From: Vibrio ezurae NBRC 102218
GTDB lineage: Bacteria; Pseudomonadota; Gammaproteobacteria; Enterobacterales; Vibrionaceae
DNA length: 63,654 nucleotides
Assembly: GCF_000467185.1 (NCBI RefSeq)
Contig: NZ_BATM01000004.1
Span: 1-63,654 of the forward strand
Direction: 5' to 3'
The notes under the pieces are model-generated. The model saw only the letters and a program-made list of their open reading frames with translations, was not told where the DNA came from and did no database searches. Of the stretch, positions 12,757 to 22,567 are shown in pieces. The position numbers and the translations under genes were made by a program. Position 1 is the stretch's first letter, and the number at the start of each line of letters is the position of its first letter.

Positions 12757-13755
12757 TTATAGGTCGTCCATATAGCCTAATGAACGAAGTGCACGCTCAT
12801 CATCAGCCCAACCCGACTTAACTTTGACCCAAGTTTCAAGGTAGACCTTGCGACCAAACAACTCTTCCATATCCAGTCGAGCTTCACGACCGATGGTTTT
12901 GATTTTCTCACCACCCTTGCCGATCACCATCTTCTTCTGGCCACTTCTCTCAACTAAGATAAGGGCATTAATATGGAAACCATCGTTATCAGGATTGTAG
13001 TCAAAGCGTTCCACTTCAACTGTCACTGAATAAGGTAATTCATCACCGGTGAAACGCATGAGCTTCTCACGTACGATCTCAGACGCCATAAAGCGCTGTG
13101 AACGGTCTGTGACATACTCTTCAGGGAAGTGATGCGTTGCTTTAGGCAAGAAGTCACGCACGTGCTTACGCAGTACATCAGTGTTCTTACCCAACTTGGC
13201 AGAAATAGGAACGATATCAACAAAGTCCATTTTTTCCGTCATTTCTTGCATGTGTTGCATTACAAGGTTGCGGTCTTGAACCTTATCAACTTTGTTCACA
13301 CACAGTACAACTGGGAAATTGGCGGCTTTCAACTTGTTGAGAACCATGTCATCGTCAGCAGTCCAATGGGTGCCATCAACCAAGAAGAACACCAAGTTAA
13401 CATCACTTAAAGAACTGTTTGCAGCACGGTTCATCAAACGGTTAATCGCGCGTTTTTCTTCAATGTGTAACCCTGGGGTATCCACGAAAATCGCTTGATA
13501 ATCACCGTCAGTATCCACACCCATAATACGGTGACGTGTGGTTTGTGGCTTGCGTGACGTAATTGAAATCTTTTGCCCAAGAATATGGTTCAGTAGCGTT
13601 GATTTACCTACGTTAGGTCGACCCACAATGGCAATAAAGCCACAGTGTTGGTTTTCCGTTGAGGTGGCTTCGCTCTGATTATTTGAGGCAAAGTACGCAT
13701 CCAGATCAATGCCTTGATCTTCTGCTTGGTCTTCTGGTTGATCGTGATTAGACAT
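12757..13755 (-). CDS. era: GTPase Era
   Basis: Era is an essential GTPase that binds the 3' end of 16S rRNA and assists 30S assembly. The 332 residues carry the GTPase domain ([12 protein letters not shown] about 44, DTPGLH about 93, NKVD about 156) and a C-terminal KH domain ([16 protein letters not shown], about 278). The protein is roughly 30 residues longer than E. coli Era because of an acidic, Asp/Glu/Gln-rich N-terminus. No internal Met precedes the GTPase domain, so the extension appears real. Its start overlaps rnc by 8 bases. Confidence 0.96.
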   Translation of the reverse strand: MSNHDQPEDQAEDQGIDLDAYFASNNQSEATSTENQHCGFIAIVGRPNVGKSTLLNHILGQKISITSRKPQTTRHRIMGVDTDGDYQAIFVDTPGLHIEEKRAINRLMNRAANSSLSDVNLVFFLVDGTHWTADDDMVLNKLKAANFPVVLCVNKVDKVQDRNLVMQHMQEMTEKMDFVDIVPISAKLGKNTDVLRKHVRDFLPKATHHFPEEYVTDRSQRFMASEIVREKLMRFTGDELPYSVTVEVERFDYNPDNDGFHINALILVERSGQKKMVIGKGGEKIKTIGREARLDMEELFGRKVYLETWVKVKSGWADDERALRSLGYMDDL

Positions 13756-14425
13756 TTGTCAGTTTCTCCAACGCAAGTTCGGCAGCCGCTTGCTCAGCTT
13801 TACGGCGACTTGTTCCTTTGCCAGTGAATGGTTTTTCTACACCTGAAACAATGCAATCAACGGTGAACTCTTGGTTATGAGCCTCACCTTTTATCTTGAT
13901 CACTTCATAAGTCGGTAGAGGCTTACGACGCCCCTGTAAGAATTCCTGTAGACGTGTCTTAGGATCTTTTTGCGATACGCCAGGCTGAATAGCCTCAAGA
14001 CGGCTCATATACCATCCCAATACCATAGTGCGAACGGTTTCAGTACCGCTGTCTAGGTATACAGAACCAATAATGGCCTCGACGGCATCGGCAAGTATTG
14101 AATCACGACGGAAACCGCCACTTTTCAATTCACCTGGACCTAATTTTAAGTAGTCTCCGAGTTGAAATTCACGGGCTAATTCAGCAAGAGTTTTCCCTCT
14201 TACTAAGGTCGCTCGCATTCGACTCATATCACCTTCGTTTACCTTAGGAAAACGATGGTACAAATCATCAGTGATGACAAAACTTAAAATTGAATCGCCC
14301 AGAAACTCTAGTCGCTCATTATGTTTGCCATTGGCGCTGCGGTGTGTCAGCGCCAAATGTAGGTTATTAATGTCGTTAAACTGATAACCAATGCATTTTT
14401 CTAATCTGCTTAATTCAGAATTCAT
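13748..14425 (-). CDS. rnc: Ribonuclease III
   Basis: RNase III cuts double-stranded RNA and processes the rRNA precursor and some mRNAs. The 225-residue protein has the catalytic signature [13 protein letters not shown] (about residues 38-50), the second acidic site [13 protein letters not shown] (about 114-126) and a C-terminal dsRNA-binding domain ending [16 protein letters not shown]. It lies between lepB and era, the classical lepA-lepB-rnc-era order, and overlaps era by 8 bases. Confidence 0.98.
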   Translation of the reverse strand: MNSELSRLEKCIGYQFNDINNLHLALTHRSANGKHNERLEFLGDSILSFVITDDLYHRFPKVNEGDMSRMRATLVRGKTLAELAREFQLGDYLKLGPGELKSGGFRRDSILADAVEAIIGSVYLDSGTETVRTMVLGWYMSRLEAIQPGVSQKDPKTRLQEFLQGRRKPLPTYEVIKIKGEAHNQEFTVDCIVSGVEKPFTGKGTSRRKAEQAAAELALEKLTNV

Positions 14426-14434
14426 ACTCTCTGA

Positions 14435-15331
14435 TTACTCTATACCGCCAATGCGGTTCAAACGAATACCGGTTGGAATCCATGAAGGTAAGAAGCTATC
14501 GCTGTCACGATCAAACTCAAAACTCATCCAAATCCCAACTGCTTTACCAACTAAATTGGCTTCTGGCACAAACCCCCAATAACGGCTATCAGCGCTGTTA
14601 TCTCGGTTGTCACCCATCATGAAATAATGCCCTTCTGGCACAATCCACTCTCGAACACCCGGTCTAGGCTGATAAGCTGATACGTTATCTTGACGTAGAG
14701 GGTTCACCAATACTTGGTGATGGTGTTCACCCATTGTTTCGTTAAGACGAATCAATGGGACGTTATTTTGTACAAACTCGCTTTCCGTATAGTCAGTTAG
14801 AGGCACTGGTTTACACTGCTTCTCACCACTTGGTTTGATACAAAGCTTCTTCTCTTGAGTATAGCGAATGGTATCACCCGGTAAGCCAATTACTCGTTTA
14901 ATGTAGTCGATGTTTGGCTGAGGTGGGAATTTAAATACCGCAATATCACCACGCTTTGGCTTACCAGTTTCGACCAACTGTGTGCGCCATACTGGATCTT
15001 TCAGGCCGTAAGAGAACTTCTCTACAACAATGAAATCCCCCACTAACAACGTCGGCATCATAGAGCCTGATGGGATTTGAAATGGTTCGTAAATAAATGA
15101 ACGCAAGATCAATACAAAGGCAATCACTGGGAAGATAGAAACACTGTTTTCTACCCACCACGGTTGGTTTTCTACTTTTGCCTTAGTTGCTTCATCTAAA
15201 CCATTGGTTTGCGCTTCAACGTCAGCCACTTTAGCCGCTCGTTTTTTAGCCCAAACCAGCTTCTCTAAAGCATAGACAATACCCGTAACCAAAGTCACTA
15301 TGACTAGGATTAGTGAGAACGTATTAGCCAT
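14435..15331 (-). CDS. lepB: Signal peptidase I
   Basis: LepB removes Sec and Tat signal peptides at the outer face of the inner membrane. The 298 residues start with one TM segment (about 3-20) followed by a basic cytoplasmic loop. A second TM (about 66-83) precedes the catalytic Ser in IPSGSMMPTLLVGD (about 91) and the Lys in DYIKRVIGLPGD (about 147). The C-terminal box GDNRDNSADSR is present. It lies 9 bases upstream of rnc, so the two genes are probably co-transcribed. Confidence 0.97.
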   Translation of the reverse strand: MANTFSLILVIVTLVTGIVYALEKLVWAKKRAAKVADVEAQTNGLDEATKAKVENQPWWVENSVSIFPVIAFVLILRSFIYEPFQIPSGSMMPTLLVGDFIVVEKFSYGLKDPVWRTQLVETGKPKRGDIAVFKFPPQPNIDYIKRVIGLPGDTIRYTQEKKLCIKPSGEKQCKPVPLTDYTESEFVQNNVPLIRLNETMGEHHHQVLVNPLRQDNVSAYQPRPGVREWIVPEGHYFMMGDNRDNSADSRYWGFVPEANLVGKAVGIWMSFEFDRDSDSFLPSWIPTGIRLNRIGGIE

Positions 15332-15368
15332 TGAAATCCCTTAAAATTTATATGTATCTAAAACAACG

Positions 15369-15399
15369 AAAGTGAAAGGGTCATTAACCCTTTCACTTT
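15369..15399 (-). other. Perfect 13-bp hairpin between lepA and lepB
   Basis: The 13-base arm at 15369-15381 is exactly complementary to 15387-15399 around the loop CATTA. On the minus strand it is followed by TCGTTGTTT rather than a clean T run, so it may be a partial terminator, an mRNA stabiliser or a processing site for RNase III. Confidence 0.6.
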
Positions 15400-15428
15400 G
15401 CAATTACTGTCTAACCATTATGAAATGG

Positions 15429-17222
15429 TTAATCTTTGCCTACATGAAGAATAGCTAGGAAAGCCTCTTGCGGAAGCTCAACGTTACCGATTTGCTTCAT
15501 ACGCTTTTTACCTTCTTTCTGCTTCTTCAACAGCTTCTTCTTACGACTCACATCACCACCATAACATTTTGCTATTACATTTTTACGTAACTGCTTAACG
15601 GTAGAGCGAGCAATAATGTGGTTACCAATCGCCGCTTGAATTGCAATATCAAACATTTGGCGAGGAATGAACTCTTTCATCTTCTCAACCAATTGGCGAC
15701 CACGAGATTGAGAGTTATCTTTGTGCGTAATAATGGCCAGTGCGTCCACAGTATCACCGTTAAGCAATACATCAACACGAACCATGCTAGATTCTTCATA
15801 GCGATGGAAGTTGTAATCCAGTGACGCATAACCACGAGAGGTGGATTTTAGACGATCGAAGAAGTCCAATACCACTTCTGCCATCGGCAAGTCATAAGTT
15901 AATGCAACTTGGTTTCCGTGATACACCATATCCACTTGGATACCGCGTTTTTCAACACAAAGTGTAATGACGTTACCTAGGTAATCCGATGGCACTAAGA
16001 TATTACAACGTGCGATAGGCTCACGGATAGCTTCTAAATCGTTAACTGCAGGTAGCTTAGCTGGGCTATCTACATACAAAACTTCGCCGTTAGTTTTTTC
16101 AACTTCATACACTACTGTTGGCGCTGTAGTGATAAGGTCAAGGTCATATTCACGCTCTAGACGTTCTTGAATAACTTCCATGTGAAGCATACCCAAGAAG
16201 CCACAGCGGAAACCAAAGCCTAGTGCAGCTGAGCTTTCTGGCTCATAAAACAGTGACGCATCATTTAGGCTCAATTTACCTAGTGCATCACGGAAGTTTT
16301 CGTAATCATCTGATGATACAGGGAATAGGCCTGCGTATACCTGAGGCTTCACTTTTTGGAAACCAGGTAGTGCTGTCTCACAGCCACCTTTAGCATGAGT
16401 TAAAGTATCGCCGACTGGTGCACCAAGGATGTCCTTGATACCACAAACTACCCAGCCTACTTCGCCAGTATTAAGCTCTTCCGTATCAATACGTTTCGGA
16501 GTAAAAATACCAAGACGATCCACACCCCATACTTGGCCTGTGCTCATCACTTTAATTTTGTCGTTTTTCTTCAGCTTGCCGTTTTTGATGCGCACAAGTG
16601 ACACTACGCCAAGGTAGTTATCAAACCATGAATCGATGATCAGAGCTTGTAATGGGCCTTCAGGCTCACCTTCTGGTGCTGGAATCGCTTTTACGATCTC
16701 TTCCAACACTTCATCGACGCCAAGGCCTGTTTTCGCCGAACAACGCACAGCTTCAAGTGCGTCGATACCCACGATTTCTTCAATTTCTTCTGAAACACGC
16801 TCAGGATCAGCCGCAGGAAGGTCAATCTTGTTTAGGATTGGCACAACCTCTAGATCCATTTCAATGGCGGTATAACAGTTAGCCAAAGTTTGCGCTTCAA
16901 CACCCTGACCGGCATCAACCACCAGCAATGCGCCTTCACACGCAGCAAGTGAACGAGATACTTCGTATGAGAAGTCTACGTGTCCTGGAGTATCGATGAA
17001 GTTCAGCTGATAGGTTTCCCCATCTTTTGCTACGTAGTCTAAGGTCACACTTTGAGATTTAATAGTGATGCCACGTTCTCTTTCAAGATCCATAGAATCA
17101 AGAACTTGCGCCTCCATTTCACGAGAGCTAAGACCTCCACAGACTTGAATTAAACGATCTGATAGGGTGGATTTACCGTGGTCAATGTGGGCAATAATCG
17201 AAAAGTTACGAATGTTCTTCAT
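15429..17222 (-). CDS. lepA: Elongation factor 4 (LepA)
   Basis: LepA is a ribosome-bound GTPase that affects translation under stress and 30S biogenesis. The 597 residues carry the G1 motif [14 protein letters not shown] (about 11-24), DTPGHVDF (G3, about 77) and NKID (G4, about 131). EF-G-like domains follow, then the LepA-specific C-terminal region ([20 protein letters not shown], about 545-565). The length is standard. It lies upstream of lepB with a 97-base gap holding the hairpin described separately. Confidence 0.98.
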   Translation of the reverse strand: MKNIRNFSIIAHIDHGKSTLSDRLIQVCGGLSSREMEAQVLDSMDLERERGITIKSQSVTLDYVAKDGETYQLNFIDTPGHVDFSYEVSRSLAACEGALLVVDAGQGVEAQTLANCYTAIEMDLEVVPILNKIDLPAADPERVSEEIEEIVGIDALEAVRCSAKTGLGVDEVLEEIVKAIPAPEGEPEGPLQALIIDSWFDNYLGVVSLVRIKNGKLKKNDKIKVMSTGQVWGVDRLGIFTPKRIDTEELNTGEVGWVVCGIKDILGAPVGDTLTHAKGGCETALPGFQKVKPQVYAGLFPVSSDDYENFRDALGKLSLNDASLFYEPESSAALGFGFRCGFLGMLHMEVIQERLEREYDLDLITTAPTVVYEVEKTNGEVLYVDSPAKLPAVNDLEAIREPIARCNILVPSDYLGNVITLCVEKRGIQVDMVYHGNQVALTYDLPMAEVVLDFFDRLKSTSRGYASLDYNFHRYEESSMVRVDVLLNGDTVDALAIITHKDNSQSRGRQLVEKMKEFIPRQMFDIAIQAAIGNHIIARSTVKQLRKNVIAKCYGGDVSRKKKLLKKQKEGKKRMKQIGNVELPQEAFLAILHVGKD

Positions 17223-17331
17223 AGTAAGGTGTGATTAGACTCATACAAAATTGAAAGGGGAAATGATGTTTTTGCTCATCATTTGGCTCAGATTGGCAGA
17301 TTCTACCGAATTTCAGCGCTTGCCGCTATCT

Positions 17332-17826
17332 TCATTTTACTTCTAGTGTTTGACCTAAGGTCCGAATTAAGGTCACTTGTTGCTCTGCTTGATGGTTATT
17401 ACGCTGTAATTTCCCTTTAACCACAACCCCACTTAAGCACGCAAAAGCCACTCCCAGAACAATACTGAGCCACTCATGACCATCAAGGAATGTCGTTGAT
17501 ATTTCAGAGCCAACAAGAGCCCCAATAAACAAAAATAATAACGGCACTAAATACACCAATGCCGCGGCAGATAGTAACGCTTTTTCAGGTAAGCCTATCT
17601 CTACGATATCGCCTTTAGAGACAGGGATGGAAGTCATGACTGACCAAGCGTGCTCTTTATTGCCGATGGCTTTGCTCACCTGTCCTGTTGCGCAGCTTGA
17701 TTTAGACGCACAACCACTGCAACTGGTCTGTTGTTCACAGGTCAGATCGACTTTAAATAGCGCTTCAGGGGCTACAGGTGATGACATCAGTGTCACTTTG
17801 GTCACCTGAGCTAATGCATTCATCAT
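17332..17826 (-). CDS. rseC: SoxR-reducing / sigma-E regulator protein RseC
   Basis: RseC is an inner-membrane protein encoded with rpoE. It is a mild positive modulator of sigma-E and resembles RsxC-associated SoxR reducers. The 164 residues have a Cys-rich N-terminal segment (CEQQTSCSGCASKSSC, about 29-44), probably a metal or redox site. Two TM segments follow (about 85-102 and 118-136). It lies 15 bases after rseB at the end of the rpoE-rseA-rseB-rseC operon. Confidence 0.93.
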   Translation of the reverse strand: MMNALAQVTKVTLMSSPVAPEALFKVDLTCEQQTSCSGCASKSSCATGQVSKAIGNKEHAWSVMTSIPVSKGDIVEIGLPEKALLSAAALVYLVPLLFLFIGALVGSEISTTFLDGHEWLSIVLGVAFACLSGVVVKGKLQRNNHQAEQQVTLIRTLGQTLEVK

Positions 17827-17841
17827 GCTCTACATACCTAG

Positions 17842-18789
17842 CTAGTGAAAAGTCACCGATTGTAATATACGCTGCGCCGTACGGGGAGGAATATCTCCCA
17901 CAACAATGACTTCATGTTTATTAATAATAGCACTTTGTAGAGTACGTCGGCCTTGTCGCACTAGTTGACGCTTGAGCGATTGGTCATCTTCAGGGGCAAC
18001 GTAAATAGAAAATTGAAACAATCCGTCTGCATAGATTTGGCTTTCGACCATACGATCAGAGCCAAACAATGGATGACTTTGCATTTTTTTACTGATAAAG
18101 CCTTTTGGCATCCAGTCTGCATTCCAAGAGATCGTATCAACAGAGCTATCTGGCAATGTCACCACTTCGGGCAAAGTCGCTTTTTCAAGTCCTTTCATAA
18201 TTGGAATTAGATGATCAGAAATGGAATAAGAGACCGTTCGGTATTGCTCAATAATTTCACCGTCACGATCAATAAGATCAGCACGTAAAGGCAACGCCGT
18301 CATTTCGTCGATCCACACAATGTATGAATAGCGCTGACCATCTTTTGGTACCACGCGCACCACTTCACTGGGTGCTCCCGCTTCGCGTGCACGTCCTACT
18401 TTGACAAAATCGTAATAGTTTTTGAGTTTATCCGGATTGATATTGAGCATTGGCATCAGCGGCGCCACCATTTTATCGGAGGCGATAGTAAAAGGGTCGA
18501 TACCAGGCTCAATATAGCTGACTTCCCCACCACGACGAATCACTTCTCGTACCGGGCCACTTAGATACAGTAGCTGAGCAAACCGAGTGTCGTTATCATT
18601 CGCTTGGCGATACACCAAAGGCTCGATACTGCTTTTTCGAATCAGCACATACGACATCTCATAATTGAGCGTTTCGCTGGCAGCACTCATTTTGTAAATG
18701 AGTGCTTCAGCTGAGGTTTCATCAGCTAAAGCGAAAGAAGAGGCTGTTAAGCTGAGCAGCGCACACACACTGGCCAGAAATTTCTTCAT
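17842..18789 (-). CDS. rseB: Periplasmic anti-sigma-E regulator RseB
   Basis: RseB binds the periplasmic part of RseA and protects it from DegS cleavage. It releases RseA when it senses mislocalised lipoprotein or LPS. The 315-residue protein starts with a signal peptide (hydrophobic residues 4-20, Ala-rich cleavage near ALA-DE), then the MucB/RseB N-terminal lipoprotein-like domain and a smaller C-terminal domain. The ATG overlaps the rseA stop by 4 bases, which implies translational coupling. Confidence 0.95.
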   Translation of the reverse strand: MKKFLASVCALLSLTASSFALADETSAEALIYKMSAASETLNYEMSYVLIRKSSIEPLVYRQANDNDTRFAQLLYLSGPVREVIRRGGEVSYIEPGIDPFTIASDKMVAPLMPMLNINPDKLKNYYDFVKVGRAREAGAPSEVVRVVPKDGQRYSYIVWIDEMTALPLRADLIDRDGEIIEQYRTVSYSISDHLIPIMKGLEKATLPEVVTLPDSSVDTISWNADWMPKGFISKKMQSHPLFGSDRMVESQIYADGLFQFSIYVAPEDDQSLKRQLVRQGRRTLQSAIINKHEVIVVGDIPPRTAQRILQSVTFH

Positions 18790-19403
18790 TTGATATCCGT
18801 TTCTACATCAGAGTGGCTTTCGCTGTGATTTAGGCGAAGTTGCAACTCATAGTCTTGCAATACTGTATTAATACGTCGACGTTGTTCCGCCATTTGCTCA
18901 TCTTTTGCGGACACTTTTGTCGGCTCAGATTTAGCACGTACAGAATCGCGCGTTAAGCTCACGGGTTCTGCACTACCCGCAATAGGGATAGTCTGCAACA
19001 CAGGAAGCGTTTCTGGCGCTTGAGCACCGCTTCCATCGACGCTGCCGCCATACTGCTGAACACCCACAATGACCGCAAAAGAAACGCAAGCTGCCACAGC
19101 AACTTGACCAAATTGGGTTAGCCATTGAGGAAGGGCTTTTTTAGCGACACGCGGTAAGGGTTGCTCTTCGAGCATAGGTCGAACATTGTTTGAATGGACG
19201 GGTTCGTCTTCCAGCGCCAGCGCCACTTTACTGGCAATATCCCAGTCTACGTCTTGCTTTGCATCACCACGCATAACATCACCAATGAGATGGTAGTTCT
19301 GCCACGTTTGCAGAGAATCCTGTTCCTGTTCCACCTCAGAGATCAAGCTCAAGTCTACCGACTCTCCATCCATCAACGCTGAGATTTTCTCTTTGTTAGA
19401 CAT
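18786..19403 (-). CDS. rseA: Anti-sigma-E factor RseA
   Basis: RseA is a single-pass inner-membrane protein that holds sigma-E inactive until it is cut by DegS and RseP. From the start at 19403 the protein is 205 residues. The N-terminal anti-sigma domain begins with KEKISALMDGE, and one TM segment is visible (about 108-127). A periplasmic tail for DegS and RseB follows. A start 12 bases upstream (19415) is possible, but 19403 aligns with the E. coli start and has GGTGA in front of it. Confidence 0.92.
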   Translation of the reverse strand: MSNKEKISALMDGESVDLSLISEVEQEQDSLQTWQNYHLIGDVMRGDAKQDVDWDIASKVALALEDEPVHSNNVRPMLEEQPLPRVAKKALPQWLTQFGQVAVAACVSFAVIVGVQQYGGSVDGSGAQAPETLPVLQTIPIAGSAEPVSLTRDSVRAKSEPTKVSAKDEQMAEQRRRINTVLQDYELQLRLNHSESHSDVETDIK

Positions 19404-19427
19404 TACTTTCACCATTGTGATTAATTG

Positions 19428-20006
19428 CTAACGCTGAAGAAGCGGTTGCATTTTTTTCTCCACCGCTTCTCGAGCTCTAAATATTCGCGAACGAACTGTG
19501 CCCACAGGACACTCCATAACAGCCGCTATATCTTCATAACTCAAGCCATCAAGTTCTCGCAACGTCATTGCTGTTTTTAGATCTTCAGGCAGTGCTTCAA
19601 TTGCGTGAAACACCACCTCTTTCAATTCATTGGACAACGCTAAGTTTTCTGGGTTCGAAATTTCTTTTAGCGCATTGCCAGTTTCTATATATTCAGCGTC
19701 TTCGGCATCGACATCTGTCGCAGGCGGTCTACGCCCTAGAGCCACAAGATGATTTTTAGCGGTATTCACCGCAATCCGATATAGCCAAGTATAAAAAGCA
19801 CTTTCACCCCGAAAATTAGGGATCGCACGATACGCCTTGATAAAGGCTTCTTGGGCTACATCAGCAACATCACTTTGATTATTCACATACCTAGAGATCA
19901 AACTGCACACTTTATTTTGGTATTTAATCACCAAAAGATTAAAGGCTTGTTTGTCTCCATTTTGAATCCGCTCAATCAATACCTGATCGGTCAACTGCTC
20001 GTTCAT
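19428..20006 (-). CDS. rpoE: Envelope-stress sigma factor RpoE (sigma-E)
   Basis: This ECF sigma factor directs transcription of outer-membrane and periplasmic folding genes. The 192 residues contain region 2 (ISRYVNNQSDVADVAQEAF, about 38-56; AFYTWLYRIAVNTAKNHL, about 75-92) and region 4 (MTLRELDGLSYEDIAAVM, about 145-162, then a helix-turn-helix with GTVRSRIFRARE). It heads the rseABC operon, with a candidate autoregulatory promoter upstream. Confidence 0.98.
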   Translation of the reverse strand: MNEQLTDQVLIERIQNGDKQAFNLLVIKYQNKVCSLISRYVNNQSDVADVAQEAFIKAYRAIPNFRGESAFYTWLYRIAVNTAKNHLVALGRRPPATDVDAEDAEYIETGNALKEISNPENLALSNELKEVVFHAIEALPEDLKTAMTLRELDGLSYEDIAAVMECPVGTVRSRIFRAREAVEKKMQPLLQR

Positions 20007-20102
20007 TCGAGCTTTTACTCCTATGTTCAGCTCTCATCTTCTCAGATATGAGTTTTATTAATACATAATGTATTATTGACACCATCGATTACTAGAGCAC
20101 TA

Positions 20103-20130
20103 TTGTGACTCAATCGAGACACAAAAGTTC
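20103..20130 (-). promoter_or_regulatory. Candidate sigma-E promoter of rpoE
   Basis: On the minus strand GAACTT (20130-20125) is followed after 16 bases by TCACAA (20108-20103). This resembles the sigma-E consensus GAACTT-N16-TCnnA. It lies about 97 bases upstream of rpoE, as expected for the autoregulated rpoE promoter known in enterics. Confidence 0.6.
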
Positions 20131-20233
20131 ATTTTGGTTATATTTTTTTTATAACTTGGTCCAAAATGTGATGTACTAGACGCTTGATGGTCATTAGAAA
20201 CGAACTTAAGTCTAAGATTAAAAACTTGATACA

Positions 20234-20361
20234 ACGCATTGCTTTGCGTGGCAACTAGTAGTCGAATAGTAGCACCCTAGTCCTCGTCTGGGTTAAGAAC
20301 ACGTAAAAACTACAAGATATAAAAGTGTTCGACGAGTGGTTAATGGAAGGCTATAGAGCCT
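20234..20361 (+). promoter_or_regulatory. Candidate structured 5' leader of nadB
   Basis: Four stems follow each other in front of nadB. ACGCA/TGCGT spans 20234-20249. ACTAG/CTAGT spans 20254-20281. The third stem is long: CTCGTC (20283-20288) and GAACAC (20297-20302) pair with the unbroken GTGTTCGACGAG (20325-20336), leaving an 8-base bulge and a 22-base loop. The last, AGGCT/AGCCT, spans 20348-20361. The start codon is at 20388. No known riboswitch was recognised. Apart from this and the rpoE promoter, nothing else was seen in 20007-20387. Confidence 0.5.
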
Positions 20362-20387
20362 AATAGAAAATAGGATAAAACAGATCA

Positions 20388-22019
20388 ATGAATTCAATCG
20401 CTCAGCATCAATGTGATGTATTAGTTATCGGTAGCGGTGCTGCAGGACTCTCTTTAGCCCTTCGTGTCGCAAAAAAATCGAAAGTCATCGTATTAAGTAA
20501 AAGCTTGAGTCGTGAAGGTGCAACCTTCTATGCACAAGGCGGTATCGCGGCGGTCTTTGATGAATCCGACACGGTCGAGTCTCACGTAGAAGACACACTA
20601 ATTGCTGGTGCGGGCTTATGTGAAAAAGACAAAGTGCAATTTATTGCTGAAAACGCAAAGAAATGTGTGCAATGGCTTATCGATGGCGGTGTGCCTTTTG
20701 ATCAAGAAGAATCTCAAGATAGCGACGAAGAACCTCGTTACCACTTAACTCGTGAAGGCGGACATAGTCACAGACGTATTCTTCATGCCGCTGATGCAAC
20801 CGGTATGGCGATGCAAACCTCTTTGCAAGAAAACGTACTAAACCACCCGAACATTACGGTGCTAGAGCGTCACAATGCAGTCGATCTTATCACTGAAGAT
20901 AAAACAGGGGGCGACAGCACTAAAGTCGTTGGCGCTTACGTTTGGAACCGAGATTCAGAGCACGTTGAGACAGTAGCAGCAAAATTTGTTGTACTTGCGA
21001 CAGGCGGTGCTTCTAAAGTGTATCAATACACCAGTAACCCCGACGTATCATCTGGCGATGGCATTGCCATGGCATGGCGCGCAGGTTGCCGCGTAGCAAA
21101 CCTTGAATTTAATCAGTTCCACCCTACGTGTCTATTCCACCCAGAAGCGCGAAACTTCTTACTAACAGAAGCATTGCGTGGTGAAGGCGCTTATCTGCGC
21201 CGACCGGATGGCACTCGTTTTATGCCCGATTTTGATCCACGTGAAGAACTGGCTCCGCGTGATATCGTCGCTCGCGCCATTGATTATGAAATGAAGCGTT
21301 TAGGCGCTGACTGTATGTACCTAGATATCAGTCATAAATCGGCCGAGTTTATTACCAAACACTTCCCAACTATCCATTTACGCCTGCAAGATTTAGGTTT
21401 GGATATGACCAAAGAGCAAATCCCAATTGTTCCTGCGGCGCATTACACGTGTGGTGGTGTGATGGTGAACCCTCAAGGACAAACCGATATTGATCAGCTG
21501 TATGCCATTGGCGAAGTTAGCTATACCGGCTTGCATGGTGCAAACCGCATGGCATCCAACTCATTATTAGAGTGTGTGGTGTACGCTTGGTCAGCAGCCA
21601 AGAGTATTTTGGCTCAACTTGACGATGCACAGATGCCTGAAAACTTGCCTTGCTGGGATGAAAGCCAGGTCAGTAACTCAGATGAAGAAGTGGTACTACA
21701 ACACAACTGGCACGAGCTAAGACTGTTTATGTGGGATTACATGGGAATAGTGCGCACCGATAAACGACTAGAGCGTGCACTGCATCGTATCCAACTATTA
21801 CAACAAGAAGTAAACGACTATTACAGCAACTTCCGAGTCTCCAACAACCTACTAGAGCTACGTAACTTACTGCAAGTGGCCGATCTCATGGTGCGTTGTG
21901 CGATGGAGCGTAAAGAAAGCCGTGGCTTACACTACACTCTTGATTACCCAGAGATGCTAGAAGAAGCTAAACCGACAATTTTGGTACCTCATCATTCAAA
22001 TAGAGCGTATCCAAACTAA
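20388..22019 (+). CDS. nadB: L-aspartate oxidase
   Basis: NadB oxidises L-aspartate to iminoaspartate, the first step of NAD synthesis from aspartate, using FAD and either oxygen or fumarate. The 543-residue protein has the FAD-binding [11 protein letters not shown] (about residues 16-26), the [13 protein letters not shown] segment (about 43-55), [13 protein letters not shown] and the substrate/FAD motif [16 protein letters not shown] (about 383-398). The C-terminal helical domain fits succinate dehydrogenase relatives. It is divergent from rpoE, as in E. coli and Vibrio. A bidirectional terminator follows. Confidence 0.97.
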   Translation: MNSIAQHQCDVLVIGSGAAGLSLALRVAKKSKVIVLSKSLSREGATFYAQGGIAAVFDESDTVESHVEDTLIAGAGLCEKDKVQFIAENAKKCVQWLIDGGVPFDQEESQDSDEEPRYHLTREGGHSHRRILHAADATGMAMQTSLQENVLNHPNITVLERHNAVDLITEDKTGGDSTKVVGAYVWNRDSEHVETVAAKFVVLATGGASKVYQYTSNPDVSSGDGIAMAWRAGCRVANLEFNQFHPTCLFHPEARNFLLTEALRGEGAYLRRPDGTRFMPDFDPREELAPRDIVARAIDYEMKRLGADCMYLDISHKSAEFITKHFPTIHLRLQDLGLDMTKEQIPIVPAAHYTCGGVMVNPQGQTDIDQLYAIGEVSYTGLHGANRMASNSLLECVVYAWSAAKSILAQLDDAQMPENLPCWDESQVSNSDEEVVLQHNWHELRLFMWDYMGIVRTDKRLERALHRIQLLQQEVNDYYSNFRVSNNLLELRNLLQVADLMVRCAMERKESRGLHYTLDYPEMLEEAKPTILVPHHSNRAYPN

Positions 22020-22041
22020 CAAGTCTGTTCTCTAAAATTAA

Positions 22042-22077
22042 AAAGGCGCTCAATGATACTTAGCATTGAGCGCCTTT
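22042..22077. terminator. Bidirectional terminator between nadB and sdhE
   Basis: A 14-bp perfect stem joins 22042-22055 and 22064-22077 around an 8-base loop. T-rich tracts lie on the exit side of both strands, so it can stop nadB and sdhE, which converge here. Confidence 0.9.
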
Positions 22078-22115
22078 CTTTTTGTTCTATTTTCTTTCTT
22101 TTTCAAAAAGATAAC

Positions 22116-22379
22116 TTATGAGCGGACTTTACTTAAGTTGTGCGCCACCACTTTATCAATCATAGCCGCTAAAGCGAGGTTTTCACTGCGCCCGTGCCCC
22201 ATCACCCAAGTAAATAAATCCGGATCATCACATTCAAGCAGTGCCACGAAATCTTTCTTTTCTTGCTCAGTTAACGTATCAAAGCACTCTTCAAAGAACG
22301 GCATAATCACCACATCCAGTTCCAACATGCCGCGACGACACGCCCATTTAATTCGCGCCTTTTGCTCCGGTGTATACAT
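22116..22379 (-). CDS. sdhE: FAD assembly factor SdhE
   Basis: SdhE (YgfY, CptB) promotes covalent FAD attachment to the flavoprotein subunits of succinate dehydrogenase and fumarate reductase. The 87-residue helical protein has the family signature RRGMLELDVVIMPF (about residues 15-28, the RGxxE motif). It is divergent from ygfZ, as in E. coli. Its placement next to nadB, another FAD enzyme, is common in this group. Confidence 0.95.
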   Translation of the reverse strand: MYTPEQKARIKWACRRGMLELDVVIMPFFEECFDTLTEQEKKDFVALLECDDPDLFTWVMGHGRSENLALAAMIDKVVAHNLSKVRS

Positions 22380-22567
22380 GTTTTACCTCAAAATAAACTC
22401 ATTCCTTTAAGTCGAGTGTAACAGTAGTCAAGCAAGGTAACTATTAGCTCAATCACAGCTTATTGCTTAATATTATGCAAAATAGCACTTAAAGCAAAAC
22501 GCCTTTCTTAGACATCAACCGAAATTCTGATTACCATAGATGAAACGACTGAGTTCAAGGAATTACT

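Noticed and set aside
20202..20207. Plus-strand GAACTT as a sigma-E box for nadB
   Set aside because: No TCnnA element lies 15 to 17 bases downstream.
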